From positions 20,046 through 84,045 of the forward strand of contig NZ_JANUHA010000019.1 in assembly GCF_024753255.1 (NCBI RefSeq): a DNA stretch of 64,000 bases, written 5' to 3'. The stretch comes from Massilia agri (lineage in GTDB: Bacteria; Pseudomonadota; Gammaproteobacteria; Burkholderiales; Burkholderiaceae_D). Shown piece by piece: positions 28,195-35,770 of the stretch. Positions within the stretch are counted from its first letter, which is position 1; each line of letters opens with the position of its first letter. Below the pieces are notes generated by a model. The model saw nothing but the letters and a program-made list of their open reading frames with translations, was not told where the DNA came from and did no database searches. The position numbers and the translations under genes are program-made.

Positions 28195-29591
28195 ACGACA
28201 GCGGCGCTGAACGACTCGGGCCGGCGCGCAAGCAGATGAGACAGCCGCTGGAGGCCGGCCCGCAAGCGTGCGCGGTCCTTGATGCTGCCCAGGGAGATCC
28301 GGACCGCGTTCACGGACTCGCCGCCGCTTGCGAAGGCCTCCGCCGGCGTGACCGCGATGCCCTCGCTGTCGGCCGCGCGTGCAAGCTGCGCGGAGCTCCA
28401 GTACGCCGGCAATTCGAGCCAGACGTGCAGGCCGTCCCCAAGGCCGCTGTAGCGCCCCGCCAGGATATCCCGCGCCATCCGGTGGCGCAGGCGCGCCTCC
28501 TTGCGTACGCCAGCCAGCAAGCCTTCCGCCGAACCGTCGAGTATCCACTGGGTGGCCAGTGCGGCGCTCAAGGGAGCGGCCATCAGCGCAAACGACCTGA
28601 GCGCGACCAGGAAACGTTCGCGTTCCCGCGGGTCGCGCAGGAGCACGAAGGCGACCCGCAGGCCGGGCGTCAGGCATTTCGACAGGGTCGAGATGTAGAC
28701 CACCTGTTCCGGGGCAAACGTGGCGATGGGCGGTGGCGGGGCGTCGGCCAGCAGCCAGTAGGGATCGTCCTCGACGATGCGTACATCGCAGCGCTTCGCG
28801 ATGCCGGCGAGCTCCCTGCGCCGGCGTTCCGGCATGGTGATGGCGGTCGGGTTCTGCAATGTCGGGTTGAGGTAGACCAGCCTCGGCTTGTGCTGGCGGC
28901 ACGCTTCCTCGAGCATCGCAGGCAGCATCCCGTGCCTGTCCGCCTCCACCGCTACGATGCGCCGGCCGAGCTGGGTCGCCGCGGCGCGCAGGCCGGGATA
29001 CGTCGTCGGTTCGGCCAGGATCACATCGCCTGGCTCCGTCAGCGCAAGGATCAGCGCGGCGATCGCCGCCTGCGCGCCGGGACAGACCACCACTTGCGCC
29101 GGATCCAGCTGTCCGAACATCGGTTCGAGCCACGTGGCGCCAGCCTGGCGATCGGAGTCGCTCCCTCCGCCCAGGTGGTAGGTCATCAGCAATTCATTGT
29201 CTGCCCTCATCAAGACCTGGGACAGGCCCTGTTTCAGCATGTCCTCGAAGTCCACGCCATCCGGCGGTGGCGGGGTATTCATGCTCAGGTCGAGGGTGGC
29301 GGTCAGTTCGACCTTCGGCGCCGCGACATAGGTGCCGCGCGCGCCGCGGCCCTCCAGCAGCTGGCGGCGCCTGGCTTCGTCGTAGGCGCGTGTGACCGTC
29401 GTCAGGTCGACGTCCAGCCGTGCCGCCAGCTGGCGCTGCGGCGGCAGACGGTCCCCCGGCTTCAGGGACCCGTCCGCCACCGCCGCCTGCAAGGCATCCG
29501 CAATCTGCAGGAAACGCGGCCCGCCCTGCCTGGCCAGGCGCGGCATCCAGACTGGCAAGCCCTCATCTTGTATGGTTCTCAACTGGGACAT
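28191..29591 (-). CDS. MocR/PdxR-family regulator (GntR HTH fused to aminotransferase-like domain)
   Basis: A 466-residue chimeric regulator. Residues about 20-95 are a winged helix of the GntR family (GDRLPPQRQLAARLDVDLTTV). The rest is a fold-type I aminotransferase domain that binds pyridoxal phosphate through the Lys in YISTLSKCLTPGLRVAF. MocR proteins sense PLP, amino acids or amines and bind direct repeats, usually activating a divergent gene. Three copies of TGTATGG (two direct, one inverted) flank and overlap the 5' end. The divergent neighbour is the 81-aa membrane protein at 29741. The cognate metabolite is unknown. Confidence 0.88.
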   Translation of the reverse strand: MSQLRTIQDEGLPVWMPRLARQGGPRFLQIADALQAAVADGSLKPGDRLPPQRQLAARLDVDLTTVTRAYDEARRRQLLEGRGARGTYVAAPKVELTATLDLSMNTPPPPDGVDFEDMLKQGLSQVLMRADNELLMTYHLGGGSDSDRQAGATWLEPMFGQLDPAQVVVCPGAQAAIAALILALTEPGDVILAEPTTYPGLRAAATQLGRRIVAVEADRHGMLPAMLEEACRQHKPRLVYLNPTLQNPTAITMPERRRRELAGIAKRCDVRIVEDDPYWLLADAPPPPIATFAPEQVVYISTLSKCLTPGLRVAFVLLRDPRERERFLVALRSFALMAAPLSAALATQWILDGSAEGLLAGVRKEARLRHRMARDILAGRYSGLGDGLHVWLELPAYWSSAQLARAADSEGIAVTPAEAFASGGESVNAVRISLGSIKDRARLRAGLQRLSHLLARRPESFSAAVV

Positions 29592-29656
29592 TTTGTCTCA
29601 ATGTATGGAAATTGCTTTTCAGTAGAATGCCTCAGAACCTACAACAACACCATACA
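29569..29656. promoter_or_regulatory. MocR-type operator array: three TGTATGG boxes and a -10 box
   Basis: TGTATGG occurs at 29569-29575 and 29602-29608 (direct, 33 bases apart, about three helical turns) and inverted (CCATACA) at 29650-29656. The first box lies inside mocR codons 6-8. A TAGAAT -10 hexamer (29623-29628) reads toward the 81-aa gene, and the second box sits where its -35 should be, an activator-like arrangement. An imperfect inverted repeat GGGACA-TTT-TGTCTC (29585-29599) covers the mocR start codon. Confidence 0.55.
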
Positions 29657-29740
29657 AGCACGGCGTCATCAAGCTGCCAAGGACGCGTTTTGAGGCGGTG
29701 TGCCTCACAAAAGATCAGTAATAGCCTGGAAATACCCGAC

Positions 29741-29986
29741 ATGACGGACTGGTTCCCTATAGTTTTCTTCACGTTCAAGATCGTTGCCCTGGGCATCGGC
29801 ATGTTCTTCGCCATCAAGTGGCATTACGATCAGGGGGAGAAAAACGAGGACAGGAAGAAGGAGAAGCGCGCGGTGCTGCGCGCGAGCGGCATGGTGGCGG
29901 CCGGCTTCGTGCTGTTGCTGCTGGGCCTGGGCTTCATCACCTATGTCTTCGCCACGAAGCTCGGTCTGGACCTGCGGCTCCCATGA
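29741..29986 (+). CDS. Small membrane protein of unknown function (81 aa)
   Basis: I do not recognise the family. The protein starts MTDWFPIVFFTFKIVALGIG and has two predicted membrane helices (about 6-24 and 50-72). A charged linker lies between them (HYDQGEKNEDRKKEKRAVLR), and the tail is short. It is divergent from mocR and is a candidate target of it. The last 26 codons are duplicated at 30197-30275. Its stop lies 5 bases before a degenerate copy of the 3' end of the convergent proline-rich gene. Confidence 0.7.
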   Translation: MTDWFPIVFFTFKIVALGIGMFFAIKWHYDQGEKNEDRKKEKRAVLRASGMVAAGFVLLLLGLGFITYVFATKLGLDLRLP

Positions 29987-30196
29987 GGGGACTAGCCACG
30001 GCAGACCAGGCCTTAGCGCGTAGCTTCGCAGCCGCGCTTGATGCAAGCCGTCGCGTGGTAGCCGGCAGCACGGCACAGGCGCAGCACACCATGGTGTCAG
30101 GTCTGACATTCAGACACAGTCTCTACAGTAGAAGAGCAGCGAGTACGCAATAACGGCTGAGCTCGTGTCCGAATGTCAGACCTGACACCGAGGTTA
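29908..30196. repeat. Tandem duplication unit A (289 bp)
   Basis: First copy of a 289-bp unit repeated at 30197. It comprises, in order: the 3' end of the 81-aa gene; a degenerate antisense copy of the last 31 or so codons of the proline-rich gene (about 29989-30084), which acquires a TAA stop in place of TTC; a short CACACCAT joint; the 97-bp inverted-repeat element; and a CGAGG tail. Confidence 0.8.
30093..30189. repeat. 97-bp inverted-repeat element, copy 1
   Basis: It is bounded by GGTGTCAGGTCTGACATTC... (25 bp, 30093-30117) and its near-exact reverse complement (30165-30189, one mismatch in 25). Each end contains the smaller palindrome TGTCAG-NN-CTGACA. The 47-bp interior has no coding potential. 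It has the form of a REP/BIME pair or a miniature inverted-repeat element; no transposase gene is in the window. Confidence 0.7.
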
Positions 30197-30275
30197 CGTG
30201 CTGTTGCTGCTGGGCCTGGGCTTCATCACCTATGTCTTCGCCACGAAGCTCGGTCTGGACCTGCGGCTCCCATGA
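30197..30275 (+). pseudogene. Duplicated 3' fragment of the 81-aa membrane protein gene
   Basis: It is identical at nucleotide level to 29908-29986, encoding the C-terminal 25 residues (LLLLGLGFITYVFATKLGLD and tail) with the stop. It has no start codon or promoter, so it is a remnant of the tandem duplication. Confidence 0.75.
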
Positions 30276-30381
30276 GGGGACCAGCCGCGGCCGACCAGGC
30301 TGAAGCGCCTGGCCTCGCAGCCGCGCTTGATGCAGGCCGTCGCGTGGTAGCCGGCAGCACGGCACAGGCGCAGCACACCAT

Positions 30382-30478
30382 GGTGTCAGGTCTGACATCC
30401 GGACACAGTCTCTACAGTAGAAGAGCAGCGAGTAAGCAATAACGGCTGAGCTCGTGTCCGAATGTCAGACCTGACACC
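30382..30478. repeat. 97-bp inverted-repeat element, copy 2
   Basis: Same length and ends as copy 1, exactly 289 bases downstream. The left terminal repeat (30382-30406) reads ...GACATCCGGACAC, and the right (30454-30478) is identical to that of copy 1. Only a few bases differ between the two copies. After it, 32 bases (to 30510) lead to the true end of the proline-rich gene. Confidence 0.7.
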
Positions 30479-30512
30479 GAGGGTATAAGGATTTGCGGGC
30501 GCTCGCTCAGGA

Positions 30513-31550
30513 CTAGCCACGGCAGACCAGGCCGAAGCGCGTAGCCTCGCAGCCGCGCTTGATGCAGGCCGTTGCGTGGTAGCCGGCAGCACGGCACAGG
30601 CGCAGGGTTTCGGCCAGGGCGCCGGTGGCGGCCGGCTGTGAGGGACCCGGATCCTGTGGCGTCGCCGGGCGCGCCAGGCTTTCCTGGCGGCTGCGCTGGG
30701 CGTCGGCCAGGGCCCGCGCCAGCACGCGCTCCGAAGGCGCCTTCGGCTTGGCCGTTTTCTTGGCGACGGGCTTGTCGCGTTTCGCGGGGGCGGCGGCCAC
30801 CCGGCGCTGCGGCGCGGGTTTCGCCGCAGGCTTCTTTTTCACAGGGGGCGGTGGGGCGGCTTCTGCCTTGTCGGGGAGCGCGGCAACGGCACCGGCCGCG
30901 GCTGCTGTCGCCGCTGTCGCGGCGAGGGCTGCGTCTACCGGCGGTTCGGAGGGCGGCTTCTCGGGAGCGGCGACGGAAGCAGGCGCCTCGGGCGGCAGCA
31001 GCTTGAGCGGTGGCGGCTCGTACGACTCAGCCTGGGCGACGGGAACGGCCGTCGCGGGTGGGCCGACAGGCGCGGGAGTGTGGTCCGCGACGATCGCCAG
31101 GGTCGATTCCACCTTCGTCTCGCGCACCATCCAGGCGGCGGTCCCGGCCACGGCGACCATGCCGGCCAGGGCCAGGCTCCATCCCAGCGCCTTGCGGCCC
31201 CAACGTTCGGTCCAGGGCATGGTCTCGGCTTCCACGGGAACGGTCCAGTCCGGCTGGCGGCTCGAGAACGAGGCGATCTCCGGCGGGATGCCGAGCGAAG
31301 GCTCCGGCCTGCCCGGCGGCGGCCCGGGATTCGGGGGAGGCGGCTCCGGGATGGCCCGAGGCTGCGGCGACTCGGAAAACCCGGGCGGGGCTGCCGGCGC
31401 ACGGCTGCGCCACACCCCTGCGCGGGCGCGTGTCTCGCGGTCCGCGGGCGGCGCCGGCGCGGCTGTGGCAGCGGGCGCGCGGCGGCGAACGGGTGGCGGC
31501 GACATGCTGGACTGGCTGTCGCCGAAGTCTTCCAACAACTGCTTCTTCAT
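30513..31550 (-). CDS. Proline/alanine-rich single-pass membrane protein, unknown function
   Basis: A 345-residue protein that I cannot assign. It has an N-terminal cytoplasmic region of about 130 residues rich in Pro, Arg and Ala; one membrane helix (about 144-166, GWSLALAGMVAVAGTAAWMV); then a long low-complexity Pro/Ala/Lys region. A compact conserved-looking tail follows with four cysteines (LCRAAGYHATACIKRGCEATR...CRG). The overall form recalls TonB- or sporulation-repeat-type periplasm-spanning proteins, but no such domain is seen. The tail sequence is what was duplicated in units A and B. ATG 31550 was chosen over an upstream start because MKKQLLEDFGD looks like a natural N-terminus. 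Confidence 0.7.
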   Translation of the reverse strand: MKKQLLEDFGDSQSSMSPPPVRRRAPAATAAPAPPADRETRARAGVWRSRAPAAPPGFSESPQPRAIPEPPPPNPGPPPGRPEPSLGIPPEIASFSSRQPDWTVPVEAETMPWTERWGRKALGWSLALAGMVAVAGTAAWMVRETKVESTLAIVADHTPAPVGPPATAVPVAQAESYEPPPLKLLPPEAPASVAAPEKPPSEPPVDAALAATAATAAAAGAVAALPDKAEAAPPPPVKKKPAAKPAPQRRVAAAPAKRDKPVAKKTAKPKAPSERVLARALADAQRSRQESLARPATPQDPGPSQPAATGALAETLRLCRAAGYHATACIKRGCEATRFGLVCRG

Positions 31551-31652
31551 GGGCTGGGGCCTGCTTTCTAACAGGTCGAGTGTAGCCCAAACGCAGCGCT
31601 TGTGCGTGCTGCGGTGCGGCGGGTGCGCCACATGCGGCGCCCCCTGCCCGCA

Positions 31653-32255
31653 TCAAGCCTTGGCGGGACGGTGCGTGATCACGCGGTAGATATACCAGGC
31701 AAGGAGAATGCCGAAGATACCCTTCGAGACAGGGTCGACATACTTGCCCACCTGCTCGAAATTACTCTCCAGCACGAAGCCTGCGCCGGTCAGCGCACCG
31801 GTCCAGGCCAGCGAACCGATCGTCGAGTACAGCAGGAACTGACCCAGCGACATGCAAGCCAGGCCGGCAGGAACCGAAATCAGGGTGCGGATCGCCGGGA
31901 TCAGGCGCCCGAACAGCACCACCGAACGGCCATGGCGGTCGAAGGCCGAGATCGCCTTGTCGATGTCTTCGGCGGTGACCGTCATCCAGCGCGCGTGGCG
32001 GTCGGCAAACTTCTTCAGCCGCTCCTTGCCGTAGATCTTCGCGCCGTAGTACCAGGGCAAGGCGCCCGCGATCGAGCCGGCCGTGCCGGCGATCAGGACC
32101 CCGGCCAGGTTCAGGTCGCCGCGCGCGACGACGAAGCCGGCGAACGGCATGATCAGCTCGGATGGGATGGGCGGGAAGATGTTCTCCACGGCCATCAGGA
32201 CGAAGACGCCCAGGTAGCCGCTGGATTCGAGGAAGTCGGTGATGAACTTGAACAT
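31653..32255 (-). CDS. DedA/SNARE-associated family membrane protein
   Basis: A 200-residue inner-membrane protein with about four to five helices. DedA hallmarks are ENIFPPIPSELIMPFAG near residue 25 and FGRLIPAIRTLISVPAG near residue 115. DedA-family proteins act as proton-motive-force-dependent lipid (undecaprenyl- or phospholipid-) flippases and support envelope homeostasis. The gene stands alone, 102 bases beyond the proline-rich protein's start. Confidence 0.9.
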   Translation of the reverse strand: MFKFITDFLESSGYLGVFVLMAVENIFPPIPSELIMPFAGFVVARGDLNLAGVLIAGTAGSIAGALPWYYGAKIYGKERLKKFADRHARWMTVTAEDIDKAISAFDRHGRSVVLFGRLIPAIRTLISVPAGLACMSLGQFLLYSTIGSLAWTGALTGAGFVLESNFEQVGKYVDPVSKGIFGILLAWYIYRVITHRPAKA

Positions 32256-32392
32256 GGCAATGCGCTCGCTGTCGGAAGTCGGGATGACGATACCATCTTG
32301 CCAACATCCGCCGCGCCCGCTTGGAGCCGCCCTGGGGATGGCGGGCGCGGCGGGTTTTCGCTACCATGCGGGATTGTCATGGAGGAAAGCAA

Positions 32393-33343
32393 TTGCTGAA
32401 ACTGAGCCTGGATGCACTCGAGATCGTCGACACCATCGCCCGCAAGGGCTCCTTCGCGGGTGCGGCTAAGGAACTGTTCCGCGTCCCCTCCACGATTTCA
32501 TATACCGTCTCCAAGCTCGAGGAAGACCTGGGCGTGCGCCTGTTCGACCGCTTCGGTCCGCGCGTGGCGCTCACCGAGGCCGGCAAGGAACTGCTGAAGG
32601 AAGGCCGCTACCTCCTGAAGGCCGCCGGCGACCTCGAGTCGCGCGTGCGGCGCGTCGCCTCCGGCTGGGAAACCGAGATCGCCATCGGCATGGATTCGAT
32701 GCTGGCGCCGAGCGGCCTGCAGGAAGACATCGCCGCCTTCTACGCCGTGGCCGACCAGACCCGGCTGCGGCTGGTGCGCGAAGTCCTGTCCGGCACCTGG
32801 GACGCCCTGCTCGACCGCCGCGTCGACCTGCTCATCGGCGCGGCCGGCGAAGGCCCCTCGGGCGGCGGCTATACGGCAGAACCGATCGGCAGCAGCCGCT
32901 TCGTGTTCGCGGTGGCCCCCGCGCACCCGCTGGCCTCCATCGACCGCGCGCTCGACAAGGCCGACCTGCTGCCCTACCGCGCCGTGGCCGTGTCGGACTC
33001 GGCGCGCCAGCTGGGGCCGCGCACCGTGGGCCTGCTGTTCGGCCAGGACATGCTGGCGGTGCCGGACATGGAGACCAAGTACACCTTCCAGCTGCGCGGC
33101 ATCGGCTTCGGCTTCCTGCCGGAAGCCTGGGCGCGTCCCGCCATCGAGGCCGGCCTGCTGGTCGAGAAGGAGGTGGTCGAACCGAAGCCGGACGAAACCT
33201 TCTACCTCGCCTGGCGCAGCGGCGAGGAAGGCGCGGCGCTGGCCTGGTGGCTGAAGCGTGTGCGGGAGCACGCGCCTTTCGAGCGCATGATGGCGCGCCA
33301 CTGCCACGAGGCCGAGGGACTTCAGGCGGGCCGCGCGAAGTAG
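32393..33343 (+). CDS. LysR-family transcriptional regulator
   Basis: A 316-residue LysR regulator. The N-terminal winged helix is visible (DALEIVDTIARKGSFAGAAKEL, then SYTVSKLEEDLGVRLFDR), followed by a periplasmic-binding-like effector domain. The start is TTG at 32393, because GGAGG lies 7 bases upstream and the helix-turn-helix begins normally there; ATG 32366 would add nine residues. It is divergent from dedA, with its 3' end overlapping the methyltransferase gene by 22 bases. The effector and targets are unknown. Confidence 0.87.
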   Translation: MLKLSLDALEIVDTIARKGSFAGAAKELFRVPSTISYTVSKLEEDLGVRLFDRFGPRVALTEAGKELLKEGRYLLKAAGDLESRVRRVASGWETEIAIGMDSMLAPSGLQEDIAAFYAVADQTRLRLVREVLSGTWDALLDRRVDLLIGAAGEGPSGGGYTAEPIGSSRFVFAVAPAHPLASIDRALDKADLLPYRAVAVSDSARQLGPRTVGLLFGQDMLAVPDMETKYTFQLRGIGFGFLPEAWARPAIEAGLLVEKEVVEPKPDETFYLAWRSGEEGAALAWWLKRVREHAPFERMMARHCHEAEGLQAGRAK

Positions 33344-34284
33344 ACGAAGGTGCTCTTCGGATAAAGGTGTCGGTAGATCGGCCGCGCCAGCGTCTTGAGC
33401 GCCGACTTGGGCTCCATCCAGCCCGAACTGCTGTTGTAGAGCTTGCGCAGCGAAGGCCGCAGCGGCACCAGCCCGGCCTCGCGGCCCAGGGCGCTCAGGG
33501 ACGCATGGGTGAAGGCGTTGATGTGCTCGAAGGGCGCGATGGCCATGATGTCGCCGTCGTCCAGGCGCGAGAAATCCCCGCTGCCGACCAGCTTGCGGAT
33601 CGATCTTTCGGAGTTCGGCACGCTGACCTTGATCAGGCCGCCGGGTGTCAACGCCCGTCCCAGGCGCTGCAGCATCTCGCCGGGCTCGAGCAGGTGCTCG
33701 AAGACCTGCTCGGTATTGATGAAATGAAATTCGCCATCCGGCAGCCGGCTGGCATCGACGACCGGGATGCCGACCGACTTCGCATAATCGATCCGCACCT
33801 GCGACAGCTCGGCCCCGCACACGTTCACGCCGAAGGCGCCGGCCATCTTCGCCCATTCGGCCCAGCCGAAGCCGAAGTCCAGGGCCCGGATGCTGCTGGG
33901 GCGCATGCGGAAATGGTCGAGCATGAACTCGACCTGCCCGGCCAGGTAGCGGTAGTCGTCCAGTCCCCAGCGCGAGACCACCGCCTCGCGCTCGGTGGCG
34001 GGCAGCCAGCGGTCGTAGATTTCCTGGAGCAGTTCCTCGGTCGGCACCTGGGCCTGGTAAGCGAGGCCGCAATGCTCGCACTGGGCCAGCTCATAGTCGT
34101 AGCCGGAGAAATCGCGTTCGACCCTGCGCTCGTAGTGTTCGCGCATGTAGCGGCTGATGCCCGGACTGTCGAGCGGCTCCTTGTGCAGGGTGCGGGCGCT
34201 GCTCCGGTGACAGCCGGGGCAGTGCTCGCGGCGGCGCAGCACCGGAGCTGGTAGGGGTGCAGTTGAAGCGGACGATTCAGGCAT
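33322..34284 (-). CDS. Zinc-ribbon SAM-dependent methyltransferase
   Basis: A 320-residue protein. The N-terminus carries two CxxC pairs (C22/C25 and C69/C72), probably a zinc ribbon. From about residue 120 there is a class I Rossmann methyltransferase fold: ALDFGFGWAEWAKM (SAM site), then EQVFEHLLEPGEMLQRLGRAL and GGLIKVSVPNS. Similar proteins methylate sugars or other small metabolites in envelope polysaccharide pathways, but the substrate is unknown. ATG 34284 is preferred over ATG 34320 because GGGAGG lies just upstream of it. Confidence 0.75.
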   Translation of the reverse strand: MPESSASTAPLPAPVLRRREHCPGCHRSSARTLHKEPLDSPGISRYMREHYERRVERDFSGYDYELAQCEHCGLAYQAQVPTEELLQEIYDRWLPATEREAVVSRWGLDDYRYLAGQVEFMLDHFRMRPSSIRALDFGFGWAEWAKMAGAFGVNVCGAELSQVRIDYAKSVGIPVVDASRLPDGEFHFINTEQVFEHLLEPGEMLQRLGRALTPGGLIKVSVPNSERSIRKLVGSGDFSRLDDGDIMAIAPFEHINAFTHASLSALGREAGLVPLRPSLRKLYNSSSGWMEPKSALKTLARPIYRHLYPKSTFVYFARPA

Positions 34285-34389
34285 GCCGGCCTCCCGGGCG
34301 TCGGAGTCGTTGACAATCATCTTTCTTGCGAGGCAGATGGTATGCCAAACGCGCTCCGCGCGCTCGTCCGTGGCCAAGCGTGCGCGGAG

Positions 34390-34773
34390 TCAGCCCGCGG
34401 TGGTCTCGATCCGGATCGTACCGGACAGCGTCTTGTGCACCGGGCACTTGATGGCGATGTCGAGCAGGCGCGCACGCTCATCAGAATCGAGCTGTCCGGC
34501 AAACTCGATGTGGCGCTGGAACACATAGGCGCCATCCTTCTGGCCGTGCTCGATACGCGCCCGCACGTCCTCCAGCCGCATGCTCTTGCGGCGCGCATAC
34601 ATGGTGACCGTCAGCGCGGTGCAGGCCGCCAGCGCGGCGGCCAACAGGTCGTGCGGTTCGGGGCCGCTGTCTTCTCCGCCGATGCTCGCCGTGGCATCGC
34701 TCAGGAGCTCATGCTTGCCGATGCTCAGGATCTGCTGCAGCGGGCCATTGCCCTTGTGGACGGTCACTTCCAT
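34390..34773 (-). CDS. OsmC-family peroxiredoxin-like protein
   Basis: A 127-residue OsmC/Ohr-type protein with the two conserved cysteines at 51 (AAALAACTAL) and 110 (IAIKCPVHKTL). These form the redox centre reducing organic hydroperoxides. AGGGAG precedes ATG 34773. It lies just downstream of the pirin gene on the same strand (60-bp gap) and may be co-transcribed. It could equally be a YhfA-like OsmC protein of unclear substrate. Confidence 0.85.
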   Translation of the reverse strand: MEVTVHKGNGPLQQILSIGKHELLSDATASIGGEDSGPEPHDLLAAALAACTALTVTMYARRKSMRLEDVRARIEHGQKDGAYVFQRHIEFAGQLDSDERARLLDIAIKCPVHKTLSGTIRIETTAG

Positions 34774-34833
34774 GTTCTTCTCCCTGTTGGCGGCGCGGGC
34801 CACCCCGCGCCGGTTTCTTCTATTGACTCGATC

Positions 34834-35535
34834 TTACTGCGGCAGGTCGAAGACCAGGATTTCGGCCGCTTCCGCCTTTTCCAGGCGCACGGCTTCCTCG
34901 CCGCTGACCTTCAGTGCGTCGCCGCCGGCCAGCTGCACACCATTGACGAGCGCGCTGCCGCGGATCACGTGGACATAGGCCAGGCGCCCTGCCGCCAGCT
35001 CGTGGGTCAGCGCGTCGTCGCCGTTCATGATCGTGGCGTAGATGGAGGCATCCTGGCGCATCGAGACCGAGCCGTCGCGGCCGTCGTTCGAGGCGATCAG
35101 GCGCAGCCGGCCTTGTTTCGAGGCGGCGTCGAAGTGCTTTTCCTCGTAGCCGGGCGCTTCGTTCATGGTGTTCGGTTCGATCCAGATCTGCAGGAAGTGC
35201 ACGCCCTCTTCCTTCGAGTGGTTGTACTCGCTGTGCACCACGCCGCTGCCCGCGCTCATGCGCTGCACGTCGCCGTAGCGCAGCACCGAACCGTTGCCCA
35301 TGCTGTCCTTGTGCTCCAGCGCGCCCTCCAGCACATAGGAGATGATTTCCATATTGCGGTGGCCGTGCGAGTCGAAGCCGCGGCCCGGGGAGACCCGGTC
35401 TTCATTGATCACGCGCAGCGGGCCGAAGCCCATGTGCTTCGGGTCGTGATAGTGGCCGAAAGAGAAGCTGTGCTGGGATTTGAGCCAGCCGAAGCTTGCG
35501 GCGCCGCGTTCGTTTGCTTTACGTACGTTCAACAT
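34834..35535 (-). CDS. Pirin-family bicupin
   Basis: A 233-residue pirin/YhhW-like protein. The metal ligands are complete in the N-terminal cupin: His57 and His59 (DSHGHRNMEII), His101 and Glu103 (VVHSEYNHS). Bacterial pirins bind Fe or other metals; some have quercetin 2,3-dioxygenase activity, while others are redox sensors. It is oriented with osmC, which suggests an oxidative-stress role. The upstream region holds two ATCGA-N5-TCGA(T/A) inverted repeats. Confidence 0.87.
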   Translation of the reverse strand: MLNVRKANERGAASFGWLKSQHSFSFGHYHDPKHMGFGPLRVINEDRVSPGRGFDSHGHRNMEIISYVLEGALEHKDSMGNGSVLRYGDVQRMSAGSGVVHSEYNHSKEEGVHFLQIWIEPNTMNEAPGYEEKHFDAASKQGRLRLIASNDGRDGSVSMRQDASIYATIMNGDDALTHELAAGRLAYVHVIRGSALVNGVQLAGGDALKVSGEEAVRLEKAEAAEILVFDLPQ

Positions 35536-35561
35536 GGTGTTCTCCTTTTCTATGATGGATC

Positions 35562-35688
35562 ATCGAAGCTCTCGATTACCGCCGGCGCCTGGCGCCTTGC
35601 TGTTCTTCGATGCGATGGAGCCATTATGCGCGCCGCCGCGGCGATTGAAAAACGGGTAGTTTTCCGCCCTATCATCGAAATTTTCGAA
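35562..35688. promoter_or_regulatory. Pair of ATCGA-N5-TCGAW inverted repeats upstream of pirin gene
   Basis: ATCGA-AGCTC-TCGAT (35562-35576) is a perfect inverted repeat. ATCGA-AATTT-TCGAA (35674-35688) matches in 4 of 5 arm positions and has a perfect TCGAAA-T-TTTCGA core. Both lie in the 235-bp region between the divergent pirin and ankyrin genes. The ATC-N9-GAT spacing is typical of LysR-type sites. No LysR gene is adjacent here. Confidence 0.4.
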
Positions 35689-35770
35689 CGCCCGTTCCGG
35701 CATCCGGCGTGCGCCGTCCATCGCTGCGGGCATGGTCTAATCGTCCAATCCGAATCCAATGGAGCCAACG

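Larger units (their letters stand above)
30197..30485. repeat. Tandem duplication unit B (289 bp)
   Basis: Second copy of the 289-bp unit. The first 84 bases are identical to unit A. The following 40 bases, matching the proline-rich gene's 3' end, differ at nine positions. The rest, including the 97-bp element, differs at only a few. Its copy of the proline-rich gene end has lost the stop codon. Confidence 0.78.

Noticed and set aside
30123..30442. Short open frames of about 90 codons inside the repeat region on both strands
   Set aside because: They are built from duplicated gene fragments and the palindromic element, with no ribosome site and no protein-like composition.
30093..30478. Insertion sequence
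   Set aside because: The 97-bp elements have inverted ends, but there is no transposase frame and no clear target-site duplication, so at most a nonautonomous element or REP pair.
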